Shown here: piece after piece, positions 1-10,927 of the stretch | Layout of the letters: every line of letters starts with the position of its first letter | How positions within the stretch are numbered: the first letter of the stretch is position 1 | Origin: Cristatella mucedo | Lineage: Eukaryota > Bryozoa > Phylactolaemata > Cristatellidae | Direction of reading: 5' to 3' | Assembly (NCBI GenBank): GCA_009760855.2 | Contig: WPIO01000204.1 | Coordinates: forward strand, 250,001-314,000 | Length of the DNA stretch: 64,000 bases | Translations under genes and position numbers: made by a program | The notes under the pieces: generated by a model | Database searches by the model: none | What the model saw: the letters and a program-made list of their open reading frames with translations, nothing else | Told to the model about the DNA's origin: nothing

Positions 1-17
1 ATACATTGACAAATTAA

Positions 18-325
18 CATACCTCTTAGATCCACTAGAGGCTCAAACGTCGGACAACGGGCGGTTCTGTAAAATGGCGAGTCTTGTAGATCAGCTAATC
101 TTTGCGCATGCGCACCGCCGTAGATCGCCAAGCTTCCTCAGTTACCGGGTTGGGAGTGAGGGTTGTCTCAGCTGAACGAATATCAGGTTGAGTGGGTTAT
201 TCAATTTCAGCAATTGAGCCTGATTGGTCGCATGCAATGCGACCATATGGAAAGTAGGCACGAAAGTGAGTGCCTGTGTCACAGAAACTGAGTCCTAGGA
301 TCTGAGAGGATTTTTGCTCACGTCT
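18..325 (+). repeat. P repeat copy 1, promoter-like dispersed repeat
   Basis: It aligns by eye with 23,393-23,965 once the insertion there is removed. Shared blocks are CCTCTTAGAT (22-31 and 23,398-23,407), an ATGGCG box, GCGCATGCG (104 and 23,480) and TCGCATGCAATGC (228 and 23,601). Spacing between the first two anchors at start positions is 82 bp in both copies; from the second to the third it is 124 and 121 bp. The homology continues past 240 through a GAAAGTAG block to about 325. GCGCATGCGC is the classic NRF1 palindrome, and the ATGGCG box resembles a YY1 core. It may extend left of the window. Whether it is a gene promoter, a transposon 5' region or just a dispersed repeat is not decided by the sequence. 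Confidence 0.6.
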
Positions 326-2563
326 GAATGGCAATATTTGTGACGGGGTAGATCTATATTGATCCTGCTACGCCAGCTATCCGCATGATGTTTGTCCATT
401 AAGATTGGTTATATGTCAATTGTATGGTCAATTTTCAGAAAGTGGCACCTTAGCAGTAGGCTCAGATGACTATATGGTGGCGTACCACTAATTTAGCGCC
501 CTTACCTTTGTCGATGCAGCAATTCATTAAAAAACCGCTTGGTATGTTAGGCATACAATCGTCCTACTAGTTGGTTCCATGCATTAATTTGCATTGCTTT
601 CTGGTTTTTATTTTAAAGTCTTGCTCACTTGTCGAATGCCCGACTGCTACTGGGATAGATTCCTTCCAAATTTGTAGTATTTGACATAGAAAAAGTCCCG
701 TGAATAGCTTTACAGTGATTGCTTAGGCTTTAGCACATGTTGAAATATTTCCTGGCAAATATAATTGGCTTTCCTATATATTAATGTACAAAAATGCTAT
801 TTGACTGACTGCTGAAATATGCCCGATACCTCGGTATAGTTTCAATATTGAACGCCAGACATACGTCTAGCCTATACAGTTGTCTACGAGTCATTCAGAA
901 TGCTAAAGACAGTTCACAATATATTTGGAATAAAACGGAAGTTTATGACATTTGACAGTTCCAACACAGTTTTTGAAATCATGTGTCTCAGTATTTTCGG
1001 AGTACATCAAGATAATTGAGACATACGTTCTTCTAAATTGGCAATCGTATTAAACATTATGCTGCTCTATTGGATTGCCTGTATCTTACTAGATTCAGGG
1101 CAACTCCTTACTTGTTATTATTAAGCATGATCTTAACGAGCAGCCACGTTAAGAAGGGCACCTCTGCCTTTACAGCTGATTCGAGAACTAAGCTAGGTTT
1201 GAAAATGCAGTATTAGGACTAAGAACCCAGTAATTCAGAATATTGCTAACTGAATCAGCAACCTCATTTGCATACTATATGAGGAATATTTGGAGAACTT
1301 AGTCGTGATCTGAGAAGCCACTGACTGCCTCCAGTAGGTTTTGTGTGAGACACCAGAATGAGATCTCTCAGAATGTAACTTTCGAATCACGTTTTATTGA
1401 GAGGATCTGACCTAGCAAAGTACGTTTTTTGTATGCTCCGATATTATTTGCTAGGTATATTGATCATTATTTCAAATGGGTTGTCAATCCTCAAGCGGTA
1501 TCGTTACACTTTGACGTGACATTAAATGCAACTTTTATCAAGTTGGAACACTTTAGGATCTTACCTGACGACTGTGTTTTTCGAATTAACGAATTTAGAT
1601 TTTGACTATATGGATAAGTCGTTCTGTCTATTAAAAATCCATCTAATAAAGGAACGCAAATCATGTTATATTGACTTTAATTTCGATCTTTATAGTTTCC
1701 AAAAAGTCTTGAAATTGCTAAGTTACAGTGGAAATTTAATTTGTCGAAAAGACCTGACTAGCTTTTAGAAGACTATAGCCGTTTGACCAACTGATATTTT
1801 GTCAGTTGAAGTACCTTGTAGTTTACTACTATAAATCAAATCTCCATGTATACGGCTATGTTAAGTGGATATGCCAATATGTCCACTGCAGTGACACATA
1901 AATACTTGTTGCAGCTTGAATATTCAACATAGGCTTGAAATCTTTATCAGTATACACGTGCAAGATATCCTTGGCTTATCCCAACACATGCACAGCTCGC
2001 TTCATAATTACCATTTAATGTACGCTCTGCATTACTTTTTGCTTCCGTAATGCTAATAATGTGAATAGCAATACTTTGGATAGTGCCATCAGCAAGATTA
2101 ATCTCTTTTCAGTCAATATATGTTTGCTGCAATGGGATAGATTAAATAGTCAATGGTAGCATGCTCGATAACAAAAGCAGAACAGCGTTAGACGTTAAAT
2201 TTACGTGTACAGCATGAAAATATCGTTATTAATTATATAAAAAGCGATACATTTGCTATAGCACCATTGGAAAATACAATCCCGTTTGAGATATTTTACG
2301 TTTGGTGAAAAGGATGCATGATCAATGATGACTTGCAGCATTGCCAATAACAATAAGCCTTACACGGTCAGATTTGAAATGCACAGAGTCAGCACACAAA
2401 TATACGATGACTAGCTGCATTCAGCGTCAGAAATCTTGAGGACGCAAAGGACGACTCACACGGAACCACTAAATTCTGTGGCGAATTCATTTATTTTCTG
2501 CCTCTTTTAAAATGCGGTTGGTTAAGGATAATATTGTGGCTATAGTCAAAATAGAGTTCCACG
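326..2563. other. AT-rich intergenic stretch, nothing recognised
   Basis: I see no repeat family, tRNA-like box or protein family here. An 80-codon open frame at 1,526-1,768 is AT-rich (Phe, Leu, Ser rich) and matches nothing I know. Confidence 0.5.
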
Positions 2564-3066
2564 CATACGGAAGCAATACAGCTAAGACCAGTTAAAAATT
2601 ATTCTGATTGTTATTTTACCGCAGAGCGTAAGAAATTACGTGCATATGGATATGTAAGAGTTTATCGCTTCGGGCTGCTGGGTCTCCTACACCAACGGCT
2701 GCCTTAGCTACGCCGGCGGCTAGTAACCTGCATGTTTGTTATAATCATCGGCAGCTTTTGTCGTTTCGTCATCGTAGATCAAATGCATTCATAGATATTA
2801 ATGTTGTTGCTAAGATTCATGAGCTATGCATTAACAAAAGACAAGTCCCATTATTTTTAGGCTCAACCCTACTTAGCAGACATATTCAACCATCAGGCTA
2901 AGCAATGCAATACTAGCATTTTGGAATCTGACCGTTTACCTATACCTCGTACTAACCTCAAATAAATTTGGAGACCACAGGTTTAGTTTGCATGCTCCCA
3001 AACCCTGGAACTTACTTCCAACTTGCGTCACAACGGTCCTGAAATGTCCACATTTTTAAAGAAATG
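2564..3066 (+). mobile_element. LINE-1fam internally deleted derivative, 5' part plus start of 3' part
   Basis: Positions 2,564 to about 2,850 match the 5' region of the full-length element (about 45,521-45,803), including the GCTTCGGGCTGCTGGGTCTC block and the coding stretch that reads YDRQQLLSLRH in the full copy. From about 2,860 the sequence jumps to the part of the element found near 48,555, with the 'HQAK...FSESNS...APKAWN' region in degraded form. Roughly 2.75 kb containing the endonuclease and most of the reverse transcriptase is missing. The 3' remainder resumes after the LINE-2fam insertion at 3,319. It cannot encode protein. Confidence 0.75.
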
Positions 3067-3318
3067 TAATGTACCTCCGTCTGTAACTCCACAAAGTTAT
3101 ACAGACTATGCGGGTGTTACGCAGGAGAGTTTTGTAAAGTCCACTCACCGCTTAAACGGCTTTCGGTACGCATTCGGCAGCCAAAAGACTTCGTCTCAAG
3201 CAAGAAAGATAATGTAGGAAGCATAGCAGAGTCAGGAGAGCAGCTGAGGTAGTGGGTAGCATGAAATTTGCCGCTCAGGACCGCTGAAAAGAATGAGCCA
3301 TAGTCGGCCGCAGAAAAG
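3067..3318 (-). mobile_element. LINE-2fam 3'-end fragment nested in LINE-1fam
   Basis: It matches the copies at 17,392-17,680, 23,616-23,887 and 29,197-29,471 (opposite strand). On the minus strand it carries the end of an open frame (GCCGACTATGGCTC block, then CTACCTCAG) and the element's 3' end TGGAGTTACAGACGGAGG. LINE-1fam sequence is continuous on both sides (up to about 3,066, and again from about 3,319), so this is a later insertion into the LINE-1fam derivative. Confidence 0.75.
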
Positions 3319-3565
3319 CTGAAACCTTGTTTTTCACAGAATATAGCGGGTATTTGTGATTCGTTCTTCAGGTGTCGATATCACGATGCCAGTAACCATA
3401 TTTGCATTACCACCGTGTTCATGCCACCCCCTTACCATATTATTCTTGCTGTTTATTGAGCATGTCAACACTATCCATTCAATCGTGCTTCCTTTGCAGC
3501 AAATGTTAATTGCCGAGAAAAAGATTGAGTTGAATTGATTGATAAATTGATAAATTGATTGTCTT
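3319..3565 (+). mobile_element. LINE-1fam derivative, 3' UTR and tail after nested insertion
   Basis: It resumes at the sequence equivalent to 'CTATTTAGGACAGCATTTAG', then the conserved 3' UTR (CCATATTATTC, TTGCAGCAAATGT) and the end AAAGATTGAGTTG. The tail here is a run of ATTGATAAATTG-like repeats (about 3,535-3,562) instead of the ATT triplets seen at 14,110 and 41,062. Confidence 0.7.
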
Positions 3566-4436
3566 ATATAACATGTATCATTATGTTTAGTGAACAACAA
3601 AACGTGTATGAAAGTCCACAAATATATTGATTAACGTGAGCCCGTGCAAATAGAGTAGTTGTACCCTCAAGTAAAGCCATAATTGCCAGTGTATACAAGA
3701 TTTTTTAACTTCCTCTTGAAATATAACCTTCTAGGAACTTCTATTCACGAGTGTGTTCTAATTGCTTCATCATAATTGCTAAAGCCATAGAAGTTCAGAA
3801 AAAGATGGATTTTTTCACCACACTTTTTTATTGTGACAATGACAGTCCCTAACTTGAAATTAAATCATTTACCAGCCAAAGCCGACTTTTTGGTTGCTGG
3901 AATTTTCAGTTCACGTTGAGTCAGAATGAAAAGTAAATGAACGATAGTTAACATATATTTACTCGGAAGATTTAAAATGATAAACACTGAAAAAGTTCAC
4001 AGACACGTAGGTTTTCTAGATTGCTGGCTTGGCTAAACATTGTTTTCTTGAAGTAGCCCTCAAATATAATTAAATTACCTGTTCGTCATACTGCCCTTGG
4101 CAGTGACGTTGGAAGTTGAGCATATCCTGGTAAATACTCTTGTTTTGACATTTTGCGTGAACTGATATTTTATTATTTCATTTTTAAAATGAGCATGAGT
4201 AACGTGGACCCTGATAATCGCTTTGAGTCAGGCATTTGCATACCCTATACTTTTTGGTAGTATCAGCCGGCGGCTTACAGTCTTAAGTCTTCTGACCATC
4301 GAAAAAAAGACACTAAGAAGTGCAAAAAACCGTTTCACGCCACACTGTCAGTTCTATTTACCATATTAGTGAATTAGTTGTCCGTCAGATTTTCTGTACT
4401 CGTGATCTAATAATAGCCAAAATAAAATTAACAATT
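3566..4436. other. intergenic, nothing recognised
   Basis: AT-rich unique-looking sequence between two LINE-1fam insertions. No credible open frame or RNA gene was seen. Confidence 0.5.
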
Positions 4437-6300
4437 ATACATTTCACAAAGAGCCCTCAGAACAATCGAATTTTTTCTAAGCCCTTTATATTTCCTGAAA
4501 AGGAAGCAAAATCGAGTGGTTAGTTGTAGCAAGCTCGATAAACGACGGGAATACCATGGTTAAGGGGTGACATGCACGGGGTCAGCATGCAAGTATGGAT
4601 AGTGGCAGCATGCACAGTATCAGCATACATAGGCTCATAAAGAATAAATCACAGGGACCCACAACAATGCTGTGATAAATAGATAGATTTTAATTTTTTT
4701 TAAGTAGACAAGTCAGGGGATACCATGATGAAAGTCGGGAGTGATTTCCAGGAATTGGGAGTATACCAATAAAAGGCACGCTCTCCAAAGTATTTGAGGT
4801 TTGTACGAGCTATAGGTAAACAGTTAGATTGGGGAGTAGGTCTGATCATTTTGGCGGAGCCAAAATATGAAGGGACCTAAAAGTAAGTGGTACAACCATG
4901 AAGTTAGTGCGTTTCATGTCTGGGAGTGAGTCCGGGTCGGCGAGAAGTGATGTGACATGACAACTACGAAGCTCACGACAGACAAGCCTAGCTGCAGAGT
5001 TTTGCACCTGCCTTAAGTGCCTGAGTGCACTGGCCGGTAAGCAACCAAGCAGTGAGTTACAATAGTCAAGAAAGGATGTCAAAAATACATGCACGCAGGA
5101 ATTTAGATGTCAAATCCATGTCTAAGCAAGTTAGATTGTTGGCAATGTAACGTTGCTGAAATAATGCACACACGTCTGTGGAGCTAAAGATGTCGGCGAA
5201 TAAAAGGTTAATTTGGAGCATGTCACCAAGTTTTCGTGCAGTTTCAACAGAAGACATGCTAGCTGAGCAAATTTTTAGGGTTGATCTTTCGAATTTTTTG
5301 AATCACACTTGGTTTGCTCTTAAACCAGTAAGTTAATTTTATCATCATTCAATTTAAGAACGTGTTCTGCAATCCATGTTCGCACGTTATCAATGCATTC
5401 AGCAAGAGAGCTGGGAGAAATCAACATGCTGGAAGAGATCAAAGAAAATATACAGCTGAGTGTAATCTGCATAGAAATTAAAACCTAGGTTGTGCTCGGC
5501 AATCACGTCGGCAAGCTGGAGAGTATAAGCCATGAAAAGAACTGGACCTAGCAAGGAGCCCTGAGGTACCACATATTTCAGAGGTTTCTCGTATGATCTT
5601 TGTCCATTCACGTCAATACTTTGTAGTCTCCCACCGAGATATGTAAACGATTGCAATGCACTGCCAGTGATGCCCGGGCAAGATTAGTAGGCGCTCAAGG
5701 ACTTCTTTCTGGGTTGAGATAATCAAAAGCTGCCGAAAGATCGAGTAAAACAACGAGGTATTCCCTACCCACGTCTGCATTCATACGTAGGTCGTCGTAC
5801 ACCCGAAGCAATGATGACTCTGTGGTGCGATTAGCTGTAAAACCAGACTGGAACTTAGGAGCAAGGTTTGAAGATTCCATATGTGAGTTCAGCTGATCTG
5901 CCACGAATCGTTCTAATGTCTTTGATAGGAATCGTAAAAGGGAGACTGAACGTAAGTGGCAAAAACTCTCTAGGTCAAGTGTAGCTTTCTTTAGTAGTGG
6001 CCTGACTTAAGCCTTTTTGAAAGGAGATGTGACATGACCGGAGGCTAATGGTATATTTATGACTTTAGTTATGCATGGCAGCGGCAGATCGATGCGTCGT
6101 AGAAGCATAAAAGTAGGAATGTGGTCCAAAAGACTAGATTTATTTGTTGATTGGGGTGTGAAATTCAGGATTAGGTCACATCTTGAATGTAGACGTTGAG
6201 ATGTTGCATGAAATTTAGGGACATCATGCTAGAGGGAATGCTTTTATCTTAGGGATAGACTCCCTGATCTTGTCAATGTTATTGACAAATATTCATTAAG
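4437..6300 (-). mobile_element. LINE-1fam, 5'-truncated copy of about 1.9 kb
   Basis: The 3' end is at the low coordinate (complement of GAGGGCTCTTTGTGAAATG near 4,440-4,460). Reading leftwards it contains the 3' UTR, the C-terminal domain, the reverse transcriptase palm and the linker before it, and stops near 6,300 at the region equivalent to 47,110. It is broken by several frameshifts and stops. Compared with the copies at 47.3 and 57.6 kb it retains the ancestral frame at 'PTFMLLRRID' (about 6,080-6,110). Confidence 0.9.
5399..5904 (-). pseudogene. LINE-1fam reverse transcriptase palm fragment
   Basis: The minus strand reads MADQLNSHMESS, then SGFTANRTTESSLLRVYDDL, then VVLLDLSAAFDYLN (RT motif A, 5,695-5,904). 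After a break it continues with YLGGRLQSIDVNGQRS, VPQGSLLGPVLF (motif B) and FYADYTQLY (motif C, about 5,462-5,473). The catalytic motif should read YADD; here the second Asp is Tyr. Family knowledge: CR1/L2 reverse transcriptases copy their own RNA at a nicked target. This copy is dead, with an interrupted frame, a truncated endonuclease and an altered active site. Confidence 0.9.
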
Positions 6301-7150
6301 AAACAATAAGCAATGGCATTACAGGTATTATTTGGTAAATGACTTAAATGGTACCAGGTTTTGCATTTACCTGCCATATCATTGGAAACTCATCTTGGAG
6401 GTACTTGAAAGCTGCTGGCACATTGTATTGAGCTACGAGTAACTGGTTGATGCTGCCCAAACCAAGTTTGTCGTGACGCAATCACACTGTGAGGATCTAC
6501 CATCGTGTCCTGCTTTATGATTTGTTATATTCCTCTCACTCAGTCCCTGTAGTTAGTCCATTTATCAATAGCCTGAGAGTGTCCTGGCTGTCTCTTAGGT
6601 GATAAAAACGAGGAACCTTTTCGTAAAACTATCATGGAGGCCCATCAGGAATGACATAGTTTTGTAGCTTTAGCCGTAGCATCCGTGCGTATTGGCATTG
6701 AGCAAATTCTTAGCACTGGCACTGAGCGACTTCTTATGCACACTGAACTCCAAAAAGAACGAAGATTGATGAATATGGAGAGACGGGTCATTGTCCCCCA
6801 TTATGAAAAGTACGGATAAGGCTACTGCATAAAACAGTCTTCCTGTAGGAGCCATTCATTCGGGTCACAATTGTTTCATGTAGAATAAAATCGACCAGCC
6901 ATATTTTGCGTGGGCACAACTTATTTTGCCAAACAAATAAGTTGAAAAATTTGTTGACGTTTTCTCTAGCCAGTTTCTTTTAGACTAACATAAAGTTGCT
7001 GGAGCCAGACCGTTTCTGGACGATATCACATGATCTATTTACTGTCTCTGGCGATGACTCTCCGTGCGTTGTTTGTGATAATTCTATTTGATGCTTATGG
7101 TATAGTCAAAAAATTCCTTAATCTCTTAAGCTAAAAGAGGTAGTCGCACC

Positions 7151-7155
<5 letters not shown>
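6301..7155. other. intergenic, nothing recognised
   Basis: A minus-strand open frame of 61 codons at 6,670-6,855 does not resemble any family I know. The stretch could be a decayed unknown transposon, but I see no terminal repeats. Confidence 0.4.

Positions 7156-7203
<48 letters not shown>
7156..7203 (+). repeat. (GA)n microsatellite
   Basis: About 24 perfect GA dinucleotides after AAGAAA. Confidence 0.99.
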
Positions 7204-7207
<4 letters not shown>

Positions 7208-7329
7208 GTGACTGCTCTGAGATAGGCTTTTTAGAGCAAAGAGTGCCATGAGTTCTCACCTAGAAGACTTGTGTCATCTGTGCACTTTGCTTAAAGCTTT
7301 ATGGCTTTCACACCTGGCCAAATCAATAA

Positions 7330-7640
7330 TAGACCATGACTACGGCATTCGAGCACGACCATGGCAACGAGTGCACACCAGGGTCTCAGCAGGAAGGACT
7401 TCACACATCACGAACCATGTAGTGGGTTCGAACCCTGCAGGAGAAAATTCAGTAATTCCCGCATACGGCTCTTCCGTTGGGATATACTGGGTCGTGATGG
7501 CCTGCGAACCAAGGAACTTGCTCTACCCAACTGAGTTTTCTGGTTCCAATCTGTAATAAGCTATCCTTTATTACTAACTGAGGGAGGTGATGATAGCCGT
7601 TAATGCTCTTCATCGTCAACAATAAGACTGCTAAGTCAGA
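7330..7640 (+). mobile_element. SINE-B copy 1, tRNA-derived SINE
   Basis: It has a perfect Pol III B box GGGTTCGAACCC at 7,424-7,435; the A box region upstream is degraded. The downstream body is unrelated to SINE-A, but the 3' part GGTGATGATAGCCGTTAATG (about 7,586-7,605) matches GGTGGTGATAGCCGCAAAGG in the SINE at 27,846-28,036. It ends near an ATTACTATTATTAAC stretch. It is not a tRNA gene: no complete cloverleaf arms can be drawn around the B box. The 5' boundary is approximate. Confidence 0.55.
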
Positions 7641-8029
7641 TATTACTATTATTAACTTAAATAAAGCAGAGGAATTAGGCGATGTCAAAAATCAATTTAA
7701 TGGTCCTGCTGCTTTAGCTGCGTGGCAATTGCTGCGCTTGTACCCTCACTACTCTGTAACACATAGGCACTCATGCTCACGCTCGCACCTACAGGTAATC
7801 ATGCCAACACGCATAACTAAACACATTCTAGCACTCTAACGCACTCGTAGGAACGCAAGCATACACACCCAAGACCGACAAGATCATGCGAGCTCAGGGA
7901 GTTTAATGCCAATCAAAACATTGCTTTGCAGTAGTTTGTAGAATTGTGATTTATTGATAATAGTACGACATTTCATAACAATACATTGCATAGCAAACGC
8001 AGAAAGAACTTAGTCTCTAGCCTGGTTTA
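7641..8029. other. intergenic, nothing recognised
   Basis: It contains a loosely repetitive CACT/GCAC-rich patch around 7,750-7,870 but no gene. Confidence 0.45.
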
Positions 8030-8285
8030 AAGTAGCATGCCCAATATCAAGCATGTATGGTTTGAGGTGCTCAGCCCGGATCAGCATGCAAAAATAGTCA
8101 ATGACAGCGTATTCAGTGTCACCATGCATATGAACACAGAAAGAAATAAATCAGACCCTCTAAATGCATCTTTAGCTTCTTTCTGAAAGCCGTCAGTAAA
8201 GAGGTGTCGTAAAATCAATTGGGATGAGTTTCAGGCTTTAGGAGCAACTACGAGTACGATCTCAGAAAAACTGAGGATCGTGAGG
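8030..8285 (-). mobile_element. LINE-1fam old 3' fragment
   Basis: On the minus strand it carries the 3' UTR (complement of the GATCAGCATGC block at about 8,078-8,090) and the last codons of the open frame (region equivalent to 13,790-13,960). It is strongly diverged, lacks the terminal tail and retains no usable frame. Confidence 0.65.
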
Positions 8286-9299
8286 ATCCTGAGCAAGGGC
8301 TTGCATCCCTGGCATACCTGGAACCAGCTTGATCAGATCATGAAATTTCCAGTTATAGATTCTGCAAGTAAATACAAAATTTGAAAATTGATTAGGATCA
8401 CAATGAAAAACTTAAAAATCCTATCTCATTACGACGATATTTATCAGTGGCTCGATAAATTAAAATATGGTCACAAGACAACAATTTGACAGTACAACTT
8501 CATAGCACCAGCCAGATTATATCTATCAACTGGGAACGGCAGATACTATCTGTCAAAAGAGCATCGCTATTAATCAAGCAAATACGTATTTCCATTTATT
8601 AAACCCAAGTACAAATAATTGAAGTATTTATTATCTAGGTACAGAAAATCAAGTAGTCTGAGCTAATTTTAAAGAAGTTACTGTAGCAATCACAGAGCAT
8701 CATGCAAAACCACTGCATCAGCAGCAGAGATGATGCAAGGGATGCGATCTAAAATTTCATTCTGCACCTAACTTTGCATAATAAGATATAACACCCTAGG
8801 ACGTAACCACAAACGATTACTTCTAGCCAAAAAGCATTCAAAAATTATCTTTCTCATAACGGCAGTCAGATTGCATTTGATGTCAGAATAAGAGCATATT
8901 TATCACGAGCAAACAGCATAGCCCTCAGTCTTCAAAGCTAAGTCATTATTACTAGCCCAACGCACATTTTCATTACACTAAAGCCTGTGCATAAATAGTA
9001 AGTGTTCTGTCGTATATCCATCGACAGACTCAGACTGCTGTCTGCTCTAGAGTATATTTATCAAGAGCAAACACCAGTCACCCTCTGTCGATAGGGCCAC
9101 ATTATTATCATCAAAGCAAGAACACACCTAAATTAACTAAAACCCTGCTAAAAAATGCCACTATTTTACAGATAACGACATAATTTGATCTAATTAATTG
9201 GCGATAAACAAAAAATGAAGGATTAAAAAAGTTACTTCAGCATTCACAGAGCTATGATATAAAGCCGAAGAATCCGTAAAATAGACGTCACGAAACACA
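8286..9299. other. intergenic with faint internal repeats
   Basis: Two blocks recur loosely: AGAGCATATTTATCACGAGC (8,890) with AGAGTATATTTATCAAGAGC (about 9,050), and AAAGAAGTTACTGTAGCAAT (about 8,670) with AAAAAGTTACTTCAGCATTC (about 9,228), each followed by ACAGAGC. No gene was seen. Confidence 0.4.
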
Positions 9300-9612
9300 C
9301 TCAAGCAGTAGAGATGCAGTCAAGCCACGTCACTGCAAGCATCCCGAAGCACCCGGTAGTCATGCGAAGCGAGTGCAACAGCTGCGTCGTCATCAGTCAA
9401 AACCGGCAGAGAGATCACGAATCCGAAAATACTGTACCAGTCACAAAACGTGGTATGAAGCTATTGGAGCAATCACTGAGCCATCGTGGAGAGCCAGCAA
9501 AGCAGTCAAAAAGCATACATGCAAGCAGCTGCACAGTTACAGAGCCGTCAATCGAAGCCTGTGTAGACATGCACCGAGCTGTCATGTAAAGGCACTGTGA
9601 ATTAAGCAGCAC
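9300..9612. other. GC-richer block open in several frames, no recognised product
   Basis: Open frames of 91 and 75 codons on the plus strand (9,314-9,589 and 9,373-9,600) and 65 codons on the minus strand (9,415-9,612) overlap. The peptides are Ser/Arg/Lys-rich with no motif I recognise. Simultaneous openness on both strands points to base composition more than coding. Confidence 0.3.
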
Positions 9613-10881
9613 ACAAATATTAGATTTGGCACTTATAGGGACTTACTACATTAGGTAATTCTAGTCAGCGAAATCTTATAACAGTAATTCAAAGCCACAA
9701 TAGCTCTTTTGAGTCAGCTTCTATCTATGCAGTCTCTATCTAGGCATTATAAGCTTACTCCTTGCGAATGCGTAACCGAGAATGGTGAAACACACGGTAT
9801 CAGCATGCACTAGAAAGGTAGCATCAAGCTGTATGACAACTGCTTAGTGTACCATCTAGCTAGTACATACACAGTACCACGGACAGGTATGGACCCAACG
9901 GCACTTAAACAAAACGACTGGTACACTGGGAAAATAAAGAAATCTAAATCTCAAGCTCTTAAAACCGAATTAATGTTTAATCCTTTGATGTAAACCATCA
10001 GCATTAAAAAATCTCGTTCTCGTAAGATTCTTTATAACAACCTTAGTCCTTAACGCTTGACATAGATGCGACAAATAAGCAAAAACAAGTAAAACAACTG
10101 CTGTCGGTAACGCAAACATAAAGAACATCTTTGAAAAGTGCGATTTGTATAACTAATTCGCTTTATATATCTTTTTAGCTCAGACAAAGTGCCTGCAAAT
10201 AATTCAAATCTGTTAAAGTGCTCTTAAAAGACTTTATTAACATTTAGGATTGCCGTTGTCGATATTTAGTACACGGATATTATCGGAGCTTTTTCTGCTT
10301 GCTAATTCAATACCCTCAAAGAGCTGCAGCAAATACTGTAGGACAACTCAAACTAATTTACATGATAAATTTATCGCTGGCATTATGAATGAATAGATGA
10401 ACGCAAATTTCCTAGTTGGCGATGAAACGGCTATATCGAACTATTGAGTTAACTATATACTTGTCCGTATTTTCAACGCATAACGTTTAGGTCATCACTA
10501 CGACAGTTCTTCGAATAAATTTTCTACTGCAACCTTGCTCCTGACTAACGGACGCAGCTGCCTGCATTTACATACCCGTACCTTCACTTAAAGCAACAAT
10601 GACATTTTGATATACCTTTGGATGATTTTTAATTAGATATATATGTCTTTAACTATATATTAATATAAACTCTGCACATCCAGTCAGCCCCATTTGCAGC
10701 AAAGTGTACTTTCTGCCGCACTTATGGGAAGCGCAATGCCGATACATCCTTAAACTGCATAATTCAGGTATACCATCACTCTTTAGAGCTATCAGTGAAT
10801 ATCGGCTTATCGAGCAAAAGAGCAGAAGCAGCATAAGGCATAGCACAGTCACAAACAGATAGTGTATTATTATATTATTAT

Positions 10882-10883
<2 letters not shown>
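9613..10883. other. intergenic, nothing recognised
   Basis: AT-rich. A TCAGCATGC motif near 9,800 recalls the LINE-1fam 3' UTR but is too short to call. Confidence 0.45.

Positions 10884-10926
<43 letters not shown>
10884..10926. repeat. (AT)n microsatellite
   Basis: About 21 uninterrupted AT dinucleotides, preceded by a TATTATTATT run. Confidence 0.98.

Positions 10927-10927
<1 letters not shown>

Noticed and set aside
7418-7440. Functional tRNA gene around the perfect B box
   Set aside because: No complete D, anticodon and acceptor arms could be drawn; the tail matches another SINE.
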